Origin: Reticulitermes speratus
Lineage: Eukaryota; Arthropoda; Insecta; Blattodea; Rhinotermitidae
Direction: 5' to 3'
DNA length: 64,000 bases
Assembly (NCBI GenBank): GCA_021186555.1
Contig: JAJKFL010000012.1
Span: 19,975,711-20,039,710 of the forward strand
Positions 38,901 to 46,900 of the stretch are shown here, piece after piece. The notes below the pieces were generated by a model. It saw nothing but the letters and a program-made list of their open reading frames with translations. It searched no databases and was not told the origin of the DNA. Made by a program: the position numbers and the translations under genes. How positions within the stretch are numbered: position 1 is the first letter of the stretch; every line of letters begins with the position of its first letter.

Positions 38901-41900
38901 AAGACACAAATTTACAAATACAATTCTTTCTCTGCATCACAGAATTAGGAACAGTATCTGGGAGAGACAAGTAACTGCACAGGTGAGGATAACACTTTTG
39001 TTGTACATATGTTATTTCCTATGGATTATGAAGTGGACTGTTTGTGCAGCTATTTCACTAGTTGCCATTATTTTGTTTGGTATACCGTGCTTAAAACTCA
39101 CTGGTGGCCCACTTTTTTGCATAACTTTGAACTTGGTGTACTTTCAGCTGACGTATACTGAAGTGGAGATCTTACACCTGCGTATTTTGGCACTGTTGTT
39201 GCAATGCTTTTTGTTGTTGGTGCACTTCATGCAGTTCTCTTAGTCGCATAAGTTTGTAGTACAATTCAACCACCCTCCTCTCTCCTGTGATCTGCATAAG
39301 ATACGGTAAGTCTATTACATAATGGGACCCCACCCTACCCTTGTGTGTGTTGTTTTGTCAAGTCACGCATTTGGAATTTGCCTACTTGTGATATGGAAAC
39401 TGTATATTTTTATTTCAGACAAAAGGTATTTTCACTTGAAAATGGCACACTCCAGTTAACATAACGTAACCAGTAAATATCATACACTTGGTTGTATGTA
39501 ACAATAACATGTAGTAAATCTATTAGATACAGCATGATGCAGACATATAACACAATAACAAAAGGAAAGTAACAGAAAACTTAATTCAGACAATGCCTGG
39601 TACCATTCTGTTCAAAAGCAGAGACTAAAATATACACATCTAACTTGCTGTTTAGCATGGGTATAAAATGATAGATGTGTTTTCTATTCAAAATATCCTG
39701 TGCCCTGATCATGAGATTTCACAGCTGTTGTCAGTTTATTCACGTGAATGATGCTACATTACCCTTACAAAGACTAATTACTTGCAGTGAATTTTAAAAA
39801 TTCTGTTACATGTACAACAAATCAAATATGTATTCTTAAAATGGCCTGCTGCTCATGCTCATCATACTCAAAGACTGCCTGGAACACGAAAGTATGTCAA
39901 GTTCTAATATGTCCGTCTAAAAATTTGATTTGGTAAACATTCGGGCAGTTCCTTGAGTAAGTACTTTGGCAACAAGAACAACATGGAATTAATATAAGCC
40001 TATATGTTAATAAGAGTTCCATACATTCAGGTCCATCTAAATCTCTTCAAAATTAAGATGGTTTCCTCGCGATAGTTGGTAATGTAACCACGTTATCCTT
40101 TATCCACTCAACTCTACACAACTCTTTAATGAGGTTACCAATAATTGGATGCTGATTTAAGATGAGGACGACCTGTGTGCGCCATTGTATTGTATTATCT
40201 TAGCTGAGATAAAGGTGATAAGCATTCCATGACTCGATGCTGTACTGTGTATGAAATGTGTGATTCCACATCAACCAAGAGTGTGTACCACACACAGAAT
40301 ATAATCTGCAAGATGTACAAAACACTGACCCCGTGAGCTACAGCTATGCATCCAGTTAAATCTGAATTAATAGATGATTACTCACAGGATACAATTACTT
40401 TCCATTTAGTACCTACATCCAAATCAGCAACATACCTAAGATATAACACTATCATAACTAAATGCACACTGTAATATTTCTCCTCTATTTATGCCAGCAC
40501 TACATGCCTCTGAGGATTTGAGTGGACTGAAACAACATACTGGGCAGATGAAAATAAAATACCTGCAAACAAATGTATGAACTGTGCTGCTCTGTGACAG
40601 TGATACATGTACAAGTTTATGACTACCTGCCTTCACAATCATCCCACTTTTAAACACAAATGGAAAATGTAAGAATCTTCAAACTGGGAATGTACAAACC
40701 CCAAACTACAGTTCTTCCAAAAAGTCAAAATAGACAATACCTTTTCAAAAACACTGCAGAATGTTGAAACGATGTTCTGAGTGAAGAGTGAAGTATATGT
40801 ATCCCCAACATTCTTCACAATAGAGTCGATGAGGTATAACACAGGCAACTTGATCTCCGCCCGCACCTACAGGAACAGCACAAACATACTTGGGGGGGTT
40901 GTCGTGTGCTGAGGCTCCAATCTCCTTCCAGTTTTGATAAACTCCATCAAAGTTATTACACTACTATTGCCAAGAAAGCCAAATCTATTTATGGATAACA
41001 GGACCTAACTTTTCCAAAGCCATCTGTCACTGATACTAATAAACATCTGGATAATAAGGGAAGGAAAAAGGGTAGAAATGCCACTCTGAATATAGTCTTC
41101 CTTTGTGTGTCTAAATACAGTTACAGAGAAAATGACAGATGATGTTCAGAAAGGATCGTGAAAATTATATTTGGTATGTGGAAGGATATTGAAACACATG
41201 TTGTACTCCTCAGAAACTATTCAAACTAATTTATATCCTGGACAGTAACTACGCCCATTTCAAAGGGACAAAATACATCTTCCAGCAATACTATGTCTTG
41301 CAACTGTACTAACTGGAAGACCTGGTGGACATGACATCATCAAATTGAGTCACTTCAAGACAGAAAAAATTCTCTCTCTCCAAATAAGCTATAACACTGA
41401 AGTGGGATTTAGCTTTTCCACTGAATTCATTATTAAAATTTTTGTATACTGTTCGCTCTCTCTCTCTCTCTCTCTCTCTCCATGTTGGGAATGACATCCT
41501 GACAGGGTTCAAGATTAAAATTAAAATCTTACAGTTGCCAAGTTACAAGCACAAAAGACCTGTAATTGTTCAGCTGTCCAGGGACAAAAGTTGTTTGCTC
41601 AAGGTTAATGATAAGAAATAATTAAGAATGTAAAATCTTTTAATCAAAACATTACTGGAAAATTCTAGTACCAAATATAAACTACTACTGCAACATGAAA
41701 TAAGGACTGTTCACTATCTCATGCTGGCTATACAGCACCACTTCACAGTACAACAACCCCCCTCCTAAAAACAAACTAAGATTCATTACCCAAAATATGA
41801 GACAAATTTATTCAAGAAAGATCTTGTAGCTTATATAAAATGTCATACCATAAGCAAGCACAATTTGCAGGATAAAACGGGACAGTTCATATTCAATACA

Positions 41901-44900
41901 GTTACTTTTTTTTAAGGTTTTCAGTTATTCTGTAACAATAACACATGCATGTCTTAGCATATTTAATGTGCATGTTTCACACTGTCTTTTCAGCTAGAAT
42001 ACAGCAGAAACTCTCATACACTACTCATTCATTAAGAAAGCTATGTTTCAGAACTTGGACCACTCCACTTACAGGTTCTCCAACTTACTATAGTTTGTTA
42101 TGATACAAGCTGCAAACTATTCACTCTTCAAACTCATTAACTTCATCATCTGGACTTAGGTGTAACACTTTGTCCAATGTCCATCACTAACCACATTTCA
42201 AGTGCTATAACTTTCCACAACACGTACTGATATGTGAATGAACACGGTAATAGCGTTCTTTGGGCACTTCACTGCTCTGAAGCCGACACTAATTACTGTG
42301 AAATCATCAGATTTGGTTTCCTCACCATTACTATGAAGTTACGGGTCTATGTTGGAAATTCTGAATGTGGGTCAGTACTCCAACTTCTAAAGCACAGCAA
42401 CTTACAAGTTGACTGAGATGAACAGATGGAGCCATTTCTACAACTCTGGACCAAGCAAGACATCAAGCTCCATTACTTAACTCTGCATTATTTAATGAAG
42501 GCAGAAGGCTAGAGGACACCTTCCCTACAACTGCATGTGTGTCATGTGCTAGAACTACTTTTACCCATCGCAACTCCACATGCTCTAATCCAGGGTTGGG
42601 TGCCAACTTACAAACATTTCTTTCTCTTCACTAACACCTTCAAATATTAATTACTGCTTATCCGAGACAATATATCCGCTTGAAAATGGTAATGTATGTA
42701 TAATATATAAGCTCTTTGCTGTCTTCAGCAAGCCTCCCATTATAGACTATTTATACCTCACTGCATCACACACACATCAGGGTTGCCAACACAAGACTGT
42801 CAGTCAAGTGACAGCATCAAAGACACATTACAAAACCAAAAACATTTCTGTTAAGCTTTCAGGTTTCATTTCATTCACAAAGACTGAATGTGAAATTATA
42901 TATTTATAGCATCAAGAGTAGGCTTAGAAGTGATATTTTATTGATACAGGGTGCGCCAAAAACACCTGACGGTTTTTGAAATGTGAAAACCAGCGTGCCC
43001 ACTAAGCGGCGCTTCCATACTGACCGTCACCATGTACAGCGATGTTTGGGAGTTTAGTTGAGATGGAGCGCTGGTCGGTACAACACCGTATTGCGGCAGT
43101 GGAACTGTTTATCAAAACAGAGTCTGTTACAGCTACACAGCGTGGTTTCCGACAGCAGTTTCAGAGACGTCATGCTCCTAGCCGCAATACTCTGCTATTG
43201 TGGGTATCGAAATGGCATCTAGAAGGATCAGTGAAGGACAGTAAACCACAGGGACGTCCACATTCGGATCGTACACCTGACAATGTGGAGCGGGTTAGAG
43301 ACGCCATATTGCGCAGGTCGGCTCGGCGGCACACTCGCGTACTTCGCTTAAAGGACAGTAGCGTTTGCCGAATTCTCCACAAGGACTTGCATTATCACCC
43401 ATACAAAATCCAAGTTGCTCAGGAACTTAGTGGGCGGGACAAGGTGAGCAGACTTCAGTTTTGTAATGAATTCTTGGATTTGGTGAATAATAATCGCGAC
43501 ATGGTGAACACATTACTGATGTCTGATGAAGCTCACTTCCATATGGCTGGTTATGTGAATAAACATAACTGTCGCCACTGGGCTCCAAACAACCCACACG
43601 AACTTCACCAACATCCTCTGCATAGTGCAAAAGTGACAGTGTGGTGTGCAATTTCGTCTCATGGCGTAATTGGTCCCTATTTCTTTGAGAATTCGGACGG
43701 GAGTACAGTGACTGTCAATGCAGAGCGGTACAAAATAATGCTGGAAACATTTCTGCAAAATGAGTTACGTTCTCGTCAGCTCGATTTCCTATGGTTCCAA
43801 CAGGATGGAGCAACTGCTCACACGGCACGGACTTCCATGATAGTCCTCAGGACAATGTTTCCAGGCAGACTCATTTCTCGTTTCGGGGACATCACCTGGC
43901 CCGCCCGCTCGCCTGATCTTGCAGTACCAGACTACTTCCTTTGGGGTTACGTCAAAAGCAAGGTATACGAAACACGTCCTGCCAATATTGATGACTTAAA
44001 GCAGCGAATTCGTGAGTGTACGCAAGGGATTCCTAAGGAAATGCTACGTGTTATGACGGCCTTTCCGTCGCGACTGCAGGAGTGTATTGAACGACATGGT
44101 GGTCACCTACAAAGTGTCATATTCAAACAGTAATGATTCAGATGAATTTTCATGGACATGGAATGTACCTGATAGTCTTAATAAAATTTTTCCACTTTGC
44201 CTTAAAATGTTACTTCATTTCAAAAAGTGTCAGGTGTTTTTTGCGCACCTGTATATATACACCCAGTCGTTTGAGAATGAGGTTTCATGTCTGTAACAAA
44301 AACTTTAAGGTTCAAGATGTTTTACTTACACATACAGAGGTTAAGCTCGGAGGTTTCATTTTTGTGACAGATATGTTACATGTTTACATTTCATTTTATT
44401 AACACATACTTACAGAAGTTACGATATGTGGTTTCATTTTAGTGACCGGAACATAACGCTCTCAGGATAAATTTATTGTAAAAAATTCAACTTCATGGGA
44501 AATATTTATAGCATCAAGGGGTAGCCTCTGATGTTAAAATCCTTTGTCTGACAGGACAAAAAAGATTCAGAAAAAAATTAAAATAATTACTGCATTAATG
44601 TCCAGCTCTATTCACTAGGTTTTCAGGTTTCATTTCAGTTACCAACATGAAGGTTAGCATAGGGGATTTCATTTTAATAACAGATATTACACTTTCATAT
44701 CTTACCAATGCATACTCACTGAAGTTATGGTTCGTGGTTCCATTTTAGTGACAGAAATGTTAGGTTTCCAGGTTTGATTCTACTGTCACACTCAAGGGAA
44801 GTATTTATTGCATCAGATATAACACAAAATTAAGAAAACTTTGAAAATATTTATTGCTCCTAAGGCTTCCATTCATTCACAGGTAACAGACTAAATTAAC

Positions 44901-46143
44901 CTACACTGAAGTAAATCAACCCAACGAACTCTGTAACTCCATGGAGCACAGACCTTCTCGAGAAGCTAACAGTTACTCAAGTTTTTGTGGAATTCATCCC
45001 GCTGTGGTATGTCAATTTTAAAAGTTACTCAGCTGGTCAGAGATAAGGCAGAACAATAAAGGAATTTCAGTGCTTTCTCATAGCCTATAAATGAGGAAAC
45101 AAAAAAATTTTGTTAGTATGCCATCCTGTTGCATGAAGTTCGTCCAAATAATCCCTTTCAGATTTGAGGTGTCCTTAAGTTCCCCAATACTTCTTCACTA
45201 ACTACACAACTCTCATTTTCTTTAACACTGCTTCTGTCATGTACAGTACAGCTGCTATTAATGTTGGCAACTCTGCTTTGGATATGGATGTTAATTGTTA
45301 CTACTGGACTTTACCATAAAATAACACAGATATTTTAGGGTTATATTAACATGATCAGTTACAAATTTTGGTTTTATTATATAAACAACTCTGTGAAGGT
45401 CTACATATATGGGGAAAAATCAAATTCAACATAACATGTTAGATAAGTAGCTACCCAACCCTAGACTTGTTCAATTCCACATTAGGCAACTTATTTATGT
45501 AATACTGTTATATAACAGAATAATGCTACTGTGAAAGTATTCAGGAAATCTTCCAGTTATGATAAATGAATTTACTACCACCATATGGCACCTCTTCCAA
45601 AATTAATTAGTACTTGTTGGTTTTCAACAACTACTTTTTCTTCCATTACTGAACAATGCTACACTTGAAAGAATGTACAATGTAGAATACACACCATATT
45701 TTGAAGCACCCAATTCTCAACTTTCTTTTGGTCTCATATGGCTATGTTCAACTTCAAGCATGGGTAAGTAATAAGGGGCAGAGAGCAACAATAAACTCGA
45801 CTCGAAAGCGAGAATTAGGTTCTCCTTGATGCAAATAAATTATTTTGCCAATCAAATCACAATTTACATTTTGAGGTTCCCAAGCCTCAAGATGCGACAA
45901 ATTCAAAAACCTTAAAAATAACCTTGTGAAGATGTTTTTCCACAGCCTGGACGATTATGGGAGCATGCATGATGTTTTCTTCAGCAAGCATTGTAAGCAT
46001 GTTGATCAATGGCTTGCTGTTTAGGGTGAGATCCGATAACGAGGACGCATATTCTTCGGCTACCTCTTTCGCCACCTTGGACATTTTTACCATCGATGTC
46101 ATGTTCTTTTGGCAGTTTTTGAAACCATTCACACCACACTTAA
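7585..46143 (-). CDS. PCF11: PCF11 gene (cleavage/termination factor), six coding exons, 3' part outside window
   Basis: Pcf11 is a subunit of cleavage factor II. It binds the phosphorylated RNA polymerase II CTD and couples 3'-end cleavage to termination in the nucleus. Exons (high to low): 46143-45923, 40866-40741, 21679-21512, 18194-17901, 13486-13343, 8923-7585; all borders are GT-AG and phase 0 except the last (phase 1). Joined, they give about 760 residues: CTD-interacting domain (about 17-145, with [16 protein letters not shown] and [15 protein letters not shown]), the conserved segment [17 protein letters not shown], a Q/L/E-rich coiled coil, a P/A-rich linker, then a long Ser/Lys/Pro-rich region with DPRL motifs. 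This order matches animal PCF11. The C-terminal zinc fingers were not found and must lie left of position 1. Introns are 5.1, 19.1, 3.3, 4.4 and 4.4 kb, full of transposons. Identification is from remembered family sequence, but the match is strong. Confidence 0.93.
9732..9962 (+). pseudogene. Tigger transposase N-terminal fragment with one nonsense codon
   Basis: The reading frame from the ATG at 9732 gives [11 protein letters not shown]... with a psq/CENP-B-type helix-turn-helix: EDRLHVIS, stop, [10 protein letters not shown]... then [20 protein letters not shown]. The stop is TGA at 9828-9830, and a second stop TAG follows at 9960. This is the DNA-binding half of a Tigger/pogo transposase; the DDE catalytic core is gone. 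Assignment rests on the LEKGER and [18 protein letters not shown]-type motifs known in this family. Confidence 0.8.
10074..11405 (+). mobile_element. mariner element (DD34D), inserted in the Tigger-like element
   Basis: 26-bp TIRs at 10074-10099 and 11380-11405 (CGAGG, then G or T, then CTGTCCAAAAAGTATCCGAC) differ at one base. TA duplications lie at 10072-10073 and 11406-11407. Length is 1,332 bp, normal for full-length mariner. The transposase frame spans 10279-11334 with one stop. Both flanks carry TGTATAGAAATG, a short repeat present near the insertion point. Confidence 0.95.
10279..11334 (+). pseudogene. mariner transposase broken by a single in-frame TAG
   Basis: Starts [19 protein letters not shown]; an N-terminal pair of helix-turn-helix units follows ([20 protein letters not shown]). 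First catalytic Asp in ITGDESWV; second in HKDNAPAH; third in [11 protein letters not shown], with 34 residues between the last two, the mariner signature. A TAG at 10765-10767 falls right after DESWV, where the family normally has Tyr, so one base change would explain it. The frame is otherwise open to the stop after AYFEGD. No frameshifts seen. Recently inactivated. Confidence 0.93.
11453..12208 (-). mobile_element. Second pogo/Tigger-like element nested in the same Tigger-like copy
   Basis: Perfect 27-bp TIRs at 11453-11479 and 12182-12208 begin CCGTATATTCTCGAATCTAA. TA duplications are at 11451-11452 and 12209-12210. The 756-bp body carries, on the minus strand, a pogo-type HTH and an acidic tail with no catalytic core between them, so it is an internally deleted, non-autonomous copy. 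The TIR resembles those of the short MITEs at 16650 and 58525. Confidence 0.88.
11649..11912 (-). pseudogene. pogo-type HTH remnant joined to an acidic C-terminus, frameshifted
   Basis: Reads [20 protein letters not shown], then a one-base loss shifts the frame; the next frame continues [31 protein letters not shown], a brinker/CENP-B-like HTH. It then passes directly into an Asp/Glu/Ser-rich run and stops at TAA (11649-11651). Transposases of this group often end in such an acidic tail, so the middle of the gene, with the DDE domain, seems to have been deleted. Confidence 0.7.
13343..13486 (-). CDS. PCF11: PCF11 coding exon 5: short Pro/Val/Ala-rich linker
   Basis: 48 codons that open with [20 protein letters not shown] and end PAPVVNPSQ. 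Found by reading: it has no initiator of its own. The acceptor is TTGTGTTCCAG|CAT and the donor AGTCAG|GTAGAT. Phase is 0 on both sides, so it joins ...EHMQ to SSERIS... in frame. Low complexity and weak conservation make it the least certain exon, but frame and splice signals agree. Confidence 0.75.
16025..16505 (+). mobile_element. LINE 3'-end fragment
   Basis: Reads TTTACCTGTTGTTCTGTATG, ATGAAACTTGTCTCTCACC, GACTGAGCGTGTCTGAAACAG, TTGTACTCTTCACCAAATAT and ends near GCTTCTCAAGAACAACTCTC, parallel to the C-terminal region and tail of the LINE at 24690-27617. Very diverged. Confidence 0.7.
16650..16793. mobile_element. MITE with GTATTTACCCAAATA-type ends
   Basis: Left GTATTTACCCAAATAAAGGA, right (reverse complement) TATATTTACTCAAATATGAG. 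About 145 bp, no coding content. Same TIR style as 58525-58686. Partial ends of the type also occur at about 14003-14080 and 15985-16020. Confidence 0.6.
17901..18194 (-). CDS. PCF11: PCF11 coding exon 4: P/A/T repeat and coiled coil
   Basis: 98 codons, phase 0, acceptor TTTTTTGCAG|CAG and donor CATATGCAG|GTAGGA. The N-terminal half is a short coding tandem repeat (PAAPAT units, seen as GCAGGAGCTGCAGGAGTCGC copies on the plus strand near 18100-18165). The C-terminal half is a charged amphipathic stretch, [20 protein letters not shown] and onward to EHMQ, which matches the PCF11 coiled coil after the CID. The acceptor lies in a CAG run, so use of the next CAG (loss of one Gln) is possible. Confidence 0.9.
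18459..18725 (+). mobile_element. tRNA-derived SINE in PCF11 intron 3
   Basis: A box GGATAGCTCAGTTGG (18463-18477) and a decayed B box GGTCAATTCCC (18518-18528), then body and tail ACATGCCTTCATGGTGTGCA with GGACAACTTTACCT. Sense orientation opposite to PCF11. No clear target duplication. Confidence 0.8.
20715..21270 (+). mobile_element. LINE 3'-end fragment
   Basis: Closest relative of 27050-27600 in the window: TACACAGAACTATAATTTTG, AGGCTGAGGGTGTTCAAGAA, CCTAAGAGGGATGAGGTAAC, GAGGATAATATTAAAATGGA and GGACTCTGCTCCACGGAGTT, in the same order. Several frameshifts. Ends in PCF11 intron 3 shortly before exon 3. Confidence 0.8.
21512..21679 (-). CDS. PCF11: PCF11 coding exon 3: end of CID and conserved LYAVDVRV segment
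   Basis: 56 codons, phase 0, acceptor ATGTAG|GTG and donor CGG|GTAAGT. It begins [20 protein letters not shown], the last CID helix (human PCF11 has VDENTR... here), then [20 protein letters not shown], then IYVNPKFLR. The intron separating it from the previous exon is 19.1 kb, the largest seen here. Confidence 0.92.
22961..23828. repeat. Fold-back element with ~278-bp inverted arms
   Basis: Arms 22961-23237 and 23551-23828 are reverse complements with scattered mismatches; the spacer is 313 bp. Each arm carries a hammerhead-like motif: plus strand 23728-23772, and a shortened one on the minus strand near 23015-23055. The outer ends show TTTTTTGTCA / TGACAAAAAA. Such arms resemble the terminal repeats of Penelope-like elements, but no reverse transcriptase is seen in the spacer. 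Confidence 0.85.
24045..24670 (+). mobile_element. Fragment of a non-LTR retrotransposon with an RNase H domain
   Basis: Open frame 24129-24509 reads [64 protein letters not shown], matching the RNase H domain of I/R1/Jockey-type LINEs (motifs HSDS and W-(V)P-GH-G-x-x-GNE-x-ADALA). The GHSGI block has decayed to FRRGI. Weak similarity continues to about 24670 (GRLEIFRSA) past several stops. Truncated at both ends. Confidence 0.7.
24690..27617 (+). mobile_element. Nearly full-length non-LTR retrotransposon (LINE), decayed
   Basis: GC-richer 5' leader from about 24690; endonuclease start [18 protein letters not shown] near 24991, then an internal deletion to LLGDFNAK (about 25060). Linker in two frames (25071-25565, 25507-25917). 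Reverse transcriptase in pieces: 26032-26448 ([41 protein letters not shown]), 26636-26971 ([32 protein letters not shown]); 27286-27558 holds the conserved C-terminus ([33 protein letters not shown]). Ends in a TTTAG-repeat tail at 27600-27617. Shifts and stops break it, and the catalytic YADD is YADA at 26738-26749. Confidence 0.88.
28702..28745. repeat. AT-rich palindrome with TA repeat
   Basis: AAAACTTTTTA, (TA)n, AAAAAAAAGTTTT: a near-perfect palindrome, probably of microsatellite origin. Confidence 0.6.
28981..29022 (+). ncRNA. Degenerate hammerhead-like motif
   Basis: CCC, then CTGACGA (28984-28990), T, GGCAACTTGATTGC, then GCAAA where GAAA is expected, CGTATG, TAT, GGG. The second core box is mutated, so it should be inactive. 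Same pattern as the better copy at 52466. Confidence 0.35.
34531..35012. repeat. Fold-back element with 118-bp near-perfect inverted arms
   Basis: Arms 34531-34648 and 34895-35012 differ at one position that I can see; the spacer is 246 bp. Each arm carries a hammerhead-like block (plus strand 34904-34945). The spacer has no ORF of note. Near-identity of the arms implies recent origin or gene conversion. Confidence 0.9.
35490..35780 (+). repeat. Dispersed repeat with ATGGTGTCACATC-type units
   Basis: Two units in tandem: TACATGGTGTCACATCAAAC and TACATGGCGTCACATCCCAG, each followed by a similar GTCATCTTTGAAGTCACC / ATAAAATTTATATTCATC segment. Related text occurs at 7115-7175 (GCGTTACATCCCAGGACACA), 59515-59580 (ATGTCATCACATCCCAGAAG) and, on the minus strand, 5810-5920 and 59916-60000. 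A common but here unclassified family; the frames inside are not genes. Confidence 0.5.
35795..35880 (+). mobile_element. Short LINE fragment
   Basis: AATAAGGGTGTTTAAGAACA, GGGTGCTCAGAATATTTAGC, CCTCAAGACCAAGTAATGAAC parallels the [20 protein letters not shown] coding segment of the LINE family. Confidence 0.55.
37104..37220 (+). repeat. Two-copy tandem repeat of ~59 bp
   Basis: 37104-37162 and 37163-37220 share AGTCGA...CTTCCACC, AAGT, TTCAACACT/TTTAACACT, GAGAA, CTCAA and GATGATAACACT in order. Noncoding, within PCF11 intron 2. Confidence 0.75.
40741..40866 (-). CDS. PCF11: PCF11 coding exon 2: core of the CTD-interacting domain
   Basis: 42 codons, phase 0 at both ends, from acceptor CCTGTAG|GTG to donor GAAAAG|GTATTG. 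It holds [15 protein letters not shown], the most conserved helix of the PCF11 CID, then the helix running into SVFEK. Joined to the previous exon it reads KHLHK-VRAEIK with no gap against the family pattern. Confidence 0.92.
41454..41481 (+). repeat. Simple repeats: (CT)n and others
   Basis: CGCTCTCTCT... run here. Other simple tracts: G22 at 880-901, (GT)n at 5412-5433, G runs near 30331-30345 and 59004-59015, (GAT)n at 54045-54067, (GT)n at 59804-59824 and (CA)n near 62200-62212. Confidence 0.9.
42947..44251 (+). mobile_element. Complete DD41D Tc1/mariner-superfamily transposon
   Basis: Terminal inverted repeats: left CAGGGTGCGCC then AAAAACACCTGAC (42947-42970); right is the same apart from a small indel and single changes (44229-44251). 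TA duplications lie at 42945-42946 and 44252-44253. The 1,305-bp element holds one long open frame. It lies in PCF11 intron 1, in the opposite orientation to the gene, and interrupts a degenerate tandem repeat. Confidence 0.94.
43042..44133 (+). CDS. Open DD41D transposase (IS630/Tc1/mariner superfamily)
   Basis: 363 codons without a stop or visible frameshift. The start may be ATG 43042 or the in-frame MERWSVQHR at 43063, which fits the family better. N-terminal HTH region: [20 protein letters not shown], then [12 protein letters not shown]. Catalytic residues: Asp in [10 protein letters not shown], Asp in [12 protein letters not shown], Asp in [15 protein letters not shown] count 41 residues between the last two, as in the VS/rosa-like DD41D groups, not the DD34D of mariner. 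The end is [18 protein letters not shown]. It would cut and paste its own ends at TA sites. Intact frame and near-matching TIRs suggest a young copy; activity is not shown. Confidence 0.92.
   Translation: MFGSLVEMERWSVQHRIAAVELFIKTESVTATQRGFRQQFQRRHAPSRNTLLLWVSKWHLEGSVKDSKPQGRPHSDRTPDNVERVRDAILRRSARRHTRVLRLKDSSVCRILHKDLHYHPYKIQVAQELSGRDKVSRLQFCNEFLDLVNNNRDMVNTLLMSDEAHFHMAGYVNKHNCRHWAPNNPHELHQHPLHSAKVTVWCAISSHGVIGPYFFENSDGSTVTVNAERYKIMLETFLQNELRSRQLDFLWFQQDGATAHTARTSMIVLRTMFPGRLISRFGDITWPARSPDLAVPDYFLWGYVKSKVYETRPANIDDLKQRIRECTQGIPKEMLRVMTAFPSRLQECIERHGGHLQSVIFKQ
44935..45020 (-). mobile_element. LINE 3'-terminal fragment
   Basis: On the minus strand it ends TTAGCTTCTCGAGAAGGTCT, GTGCTCCATGGAGTTACAGA, the same terminus as 27560-27600. 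Confidence 0.6.
45923..46143 (-). CDS. PCF11: PCF11 first coding exon: start of the CTD-interacting domain
   Basis: Acceptor TTTTACAG sits just before 46143, so there is probably a 5' UTR exon further up. Eleven bases later comes an ATG at 46132 (MNGF..., with T at -3). Two further in-frame ATGs at 46102 and 46084 have A at -3 and a better context; the last ([12 protein letters not shown]...) lies closest to where the family similarity begins. The exon carries [20 protein letters not shown], the first helices of the CID. It ends ...KHLHK at donor AAG|GTTATT, phase 0. Which ATG is used cannot be settled by reading. Confidence 0.88.
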
Positions 46144-46900
46144 CTGTAAAACAATAAAATAACGTACGTTTAATACCCGTTCACTATTTCGTTAAGAACC
46201 CATACGCAACATCTAACGGAACAGCTTGGAAAATTGCAACATTTCCAACTCTGTGAGTCACCATCAAAGGCGAGTTTCTTACAACAAACAAATTACCTAG
46301 TTCACTTGATATTAAACACCATACAATTTCTTTTCCATAGTAACGGCATAAATGTCTCCAAAAAACGAGTTTTTCCTGCCACTCCAACACGAACACTACT
46401 TCACCGAATTCCTCAAAATGGCTACCTACGTTGCGGTTGCACACATGAACGAAGTGACACAGTTTCTAATTGGTGGACACTGAACGCCATTGAATATGGG
46501 ACGGATCTCTATCCAATCACATCAACTGTTACGTATCCAGTAACCTGCATTTACCAATGTAGGTGTAGTTAACGTATCACCCGATAGTTGTCGCTATGGA
46601 TGAAACCTGTCTGCTTGTCAAGACAATTTGTAGAAATAATGAATTGTAGTCGTTTACAGTAAATACCTAATTTGTTATTTTTTGCCATCTTACAAGGTAC
46701 TTGTAAGTGTTTGTATGCAATTACATTATTGCCACAGAAGTATCTAGGACAGATGGGCAAGGTTGAGCTATCAAGGTGAAATACTGAATGCACTGATTCA
46801 CGTCAACCTTTCACTGTTGGAGGATGATTTGAAGATTATTTCAATTTGTTTAACACGATGCATTTTCCTTAATATTTTAGGTGGCATAATAAAACATCAA
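46144..46900. promoter_or_regulatory. Probable bidirectional promoter between PCF11 and RAB30
   Basis: The coding starts of the two divergent genes are about 770 bp apart. The part nearest PCF11 (46140-46560) has about 17 CpG dinucleotides, visibly more than neighbouring introns, and I see no convincing TATA box, as expected for a housekeeping pair. An intron acceptor before 46143 (PCF11) and a possible one at 46880 (TATTTTAG, RAB30) suggest that both genes have a noncoding first exon here. Transcription start sites cannot be placed from sequence alone. Confidence 0.55.

Larger units (their letters stand above)
27620..40740. other. Remainder of PCF11 intron 2: nothing coding recognised
   Basis: Thirteen kilobases of AT-rich sequence. 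Besides the fold-back at 34531, the repeat at 35490, the tandem repeat at 37104, the hammerhead-like motif at 28981 and a (TA)n palindrome, I see no gene. Frames at 29688-29987 (minus) and 38983-39243 (plus) resemble nothing known to me. 36620-36950 may hold two diverged copies of a ~150-bp unit (shared CCTTGCACAGGAG). Confidence 0.6.
42840..44880 (+). repeat. Degenerate tandem repeat around the DD41D element
   Basis: Phrases such as GGTTTCATTTTAGTGAC(A/C)GA and ATGTTA recur at about 42864, 44281, 44358, 44431, 44627, 44667, 44738 and 44780, with irregular spacing. The transposon at 42947-44251 lies inside the array. Noncoding. Confidence 0.6.

Noticed and set aside
38983-39243. 86-codon hydrophobic plus-strand frame
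   Set aside because: The T-rich composition alone explains a membrane-like translation; no homology recognised.
46234-46572. 112-codon frame in the PCF11-RAB30 interval
   Set aside because: Lies in the likely shared promoter; no family resemblance, and the frame is easily open by chance.
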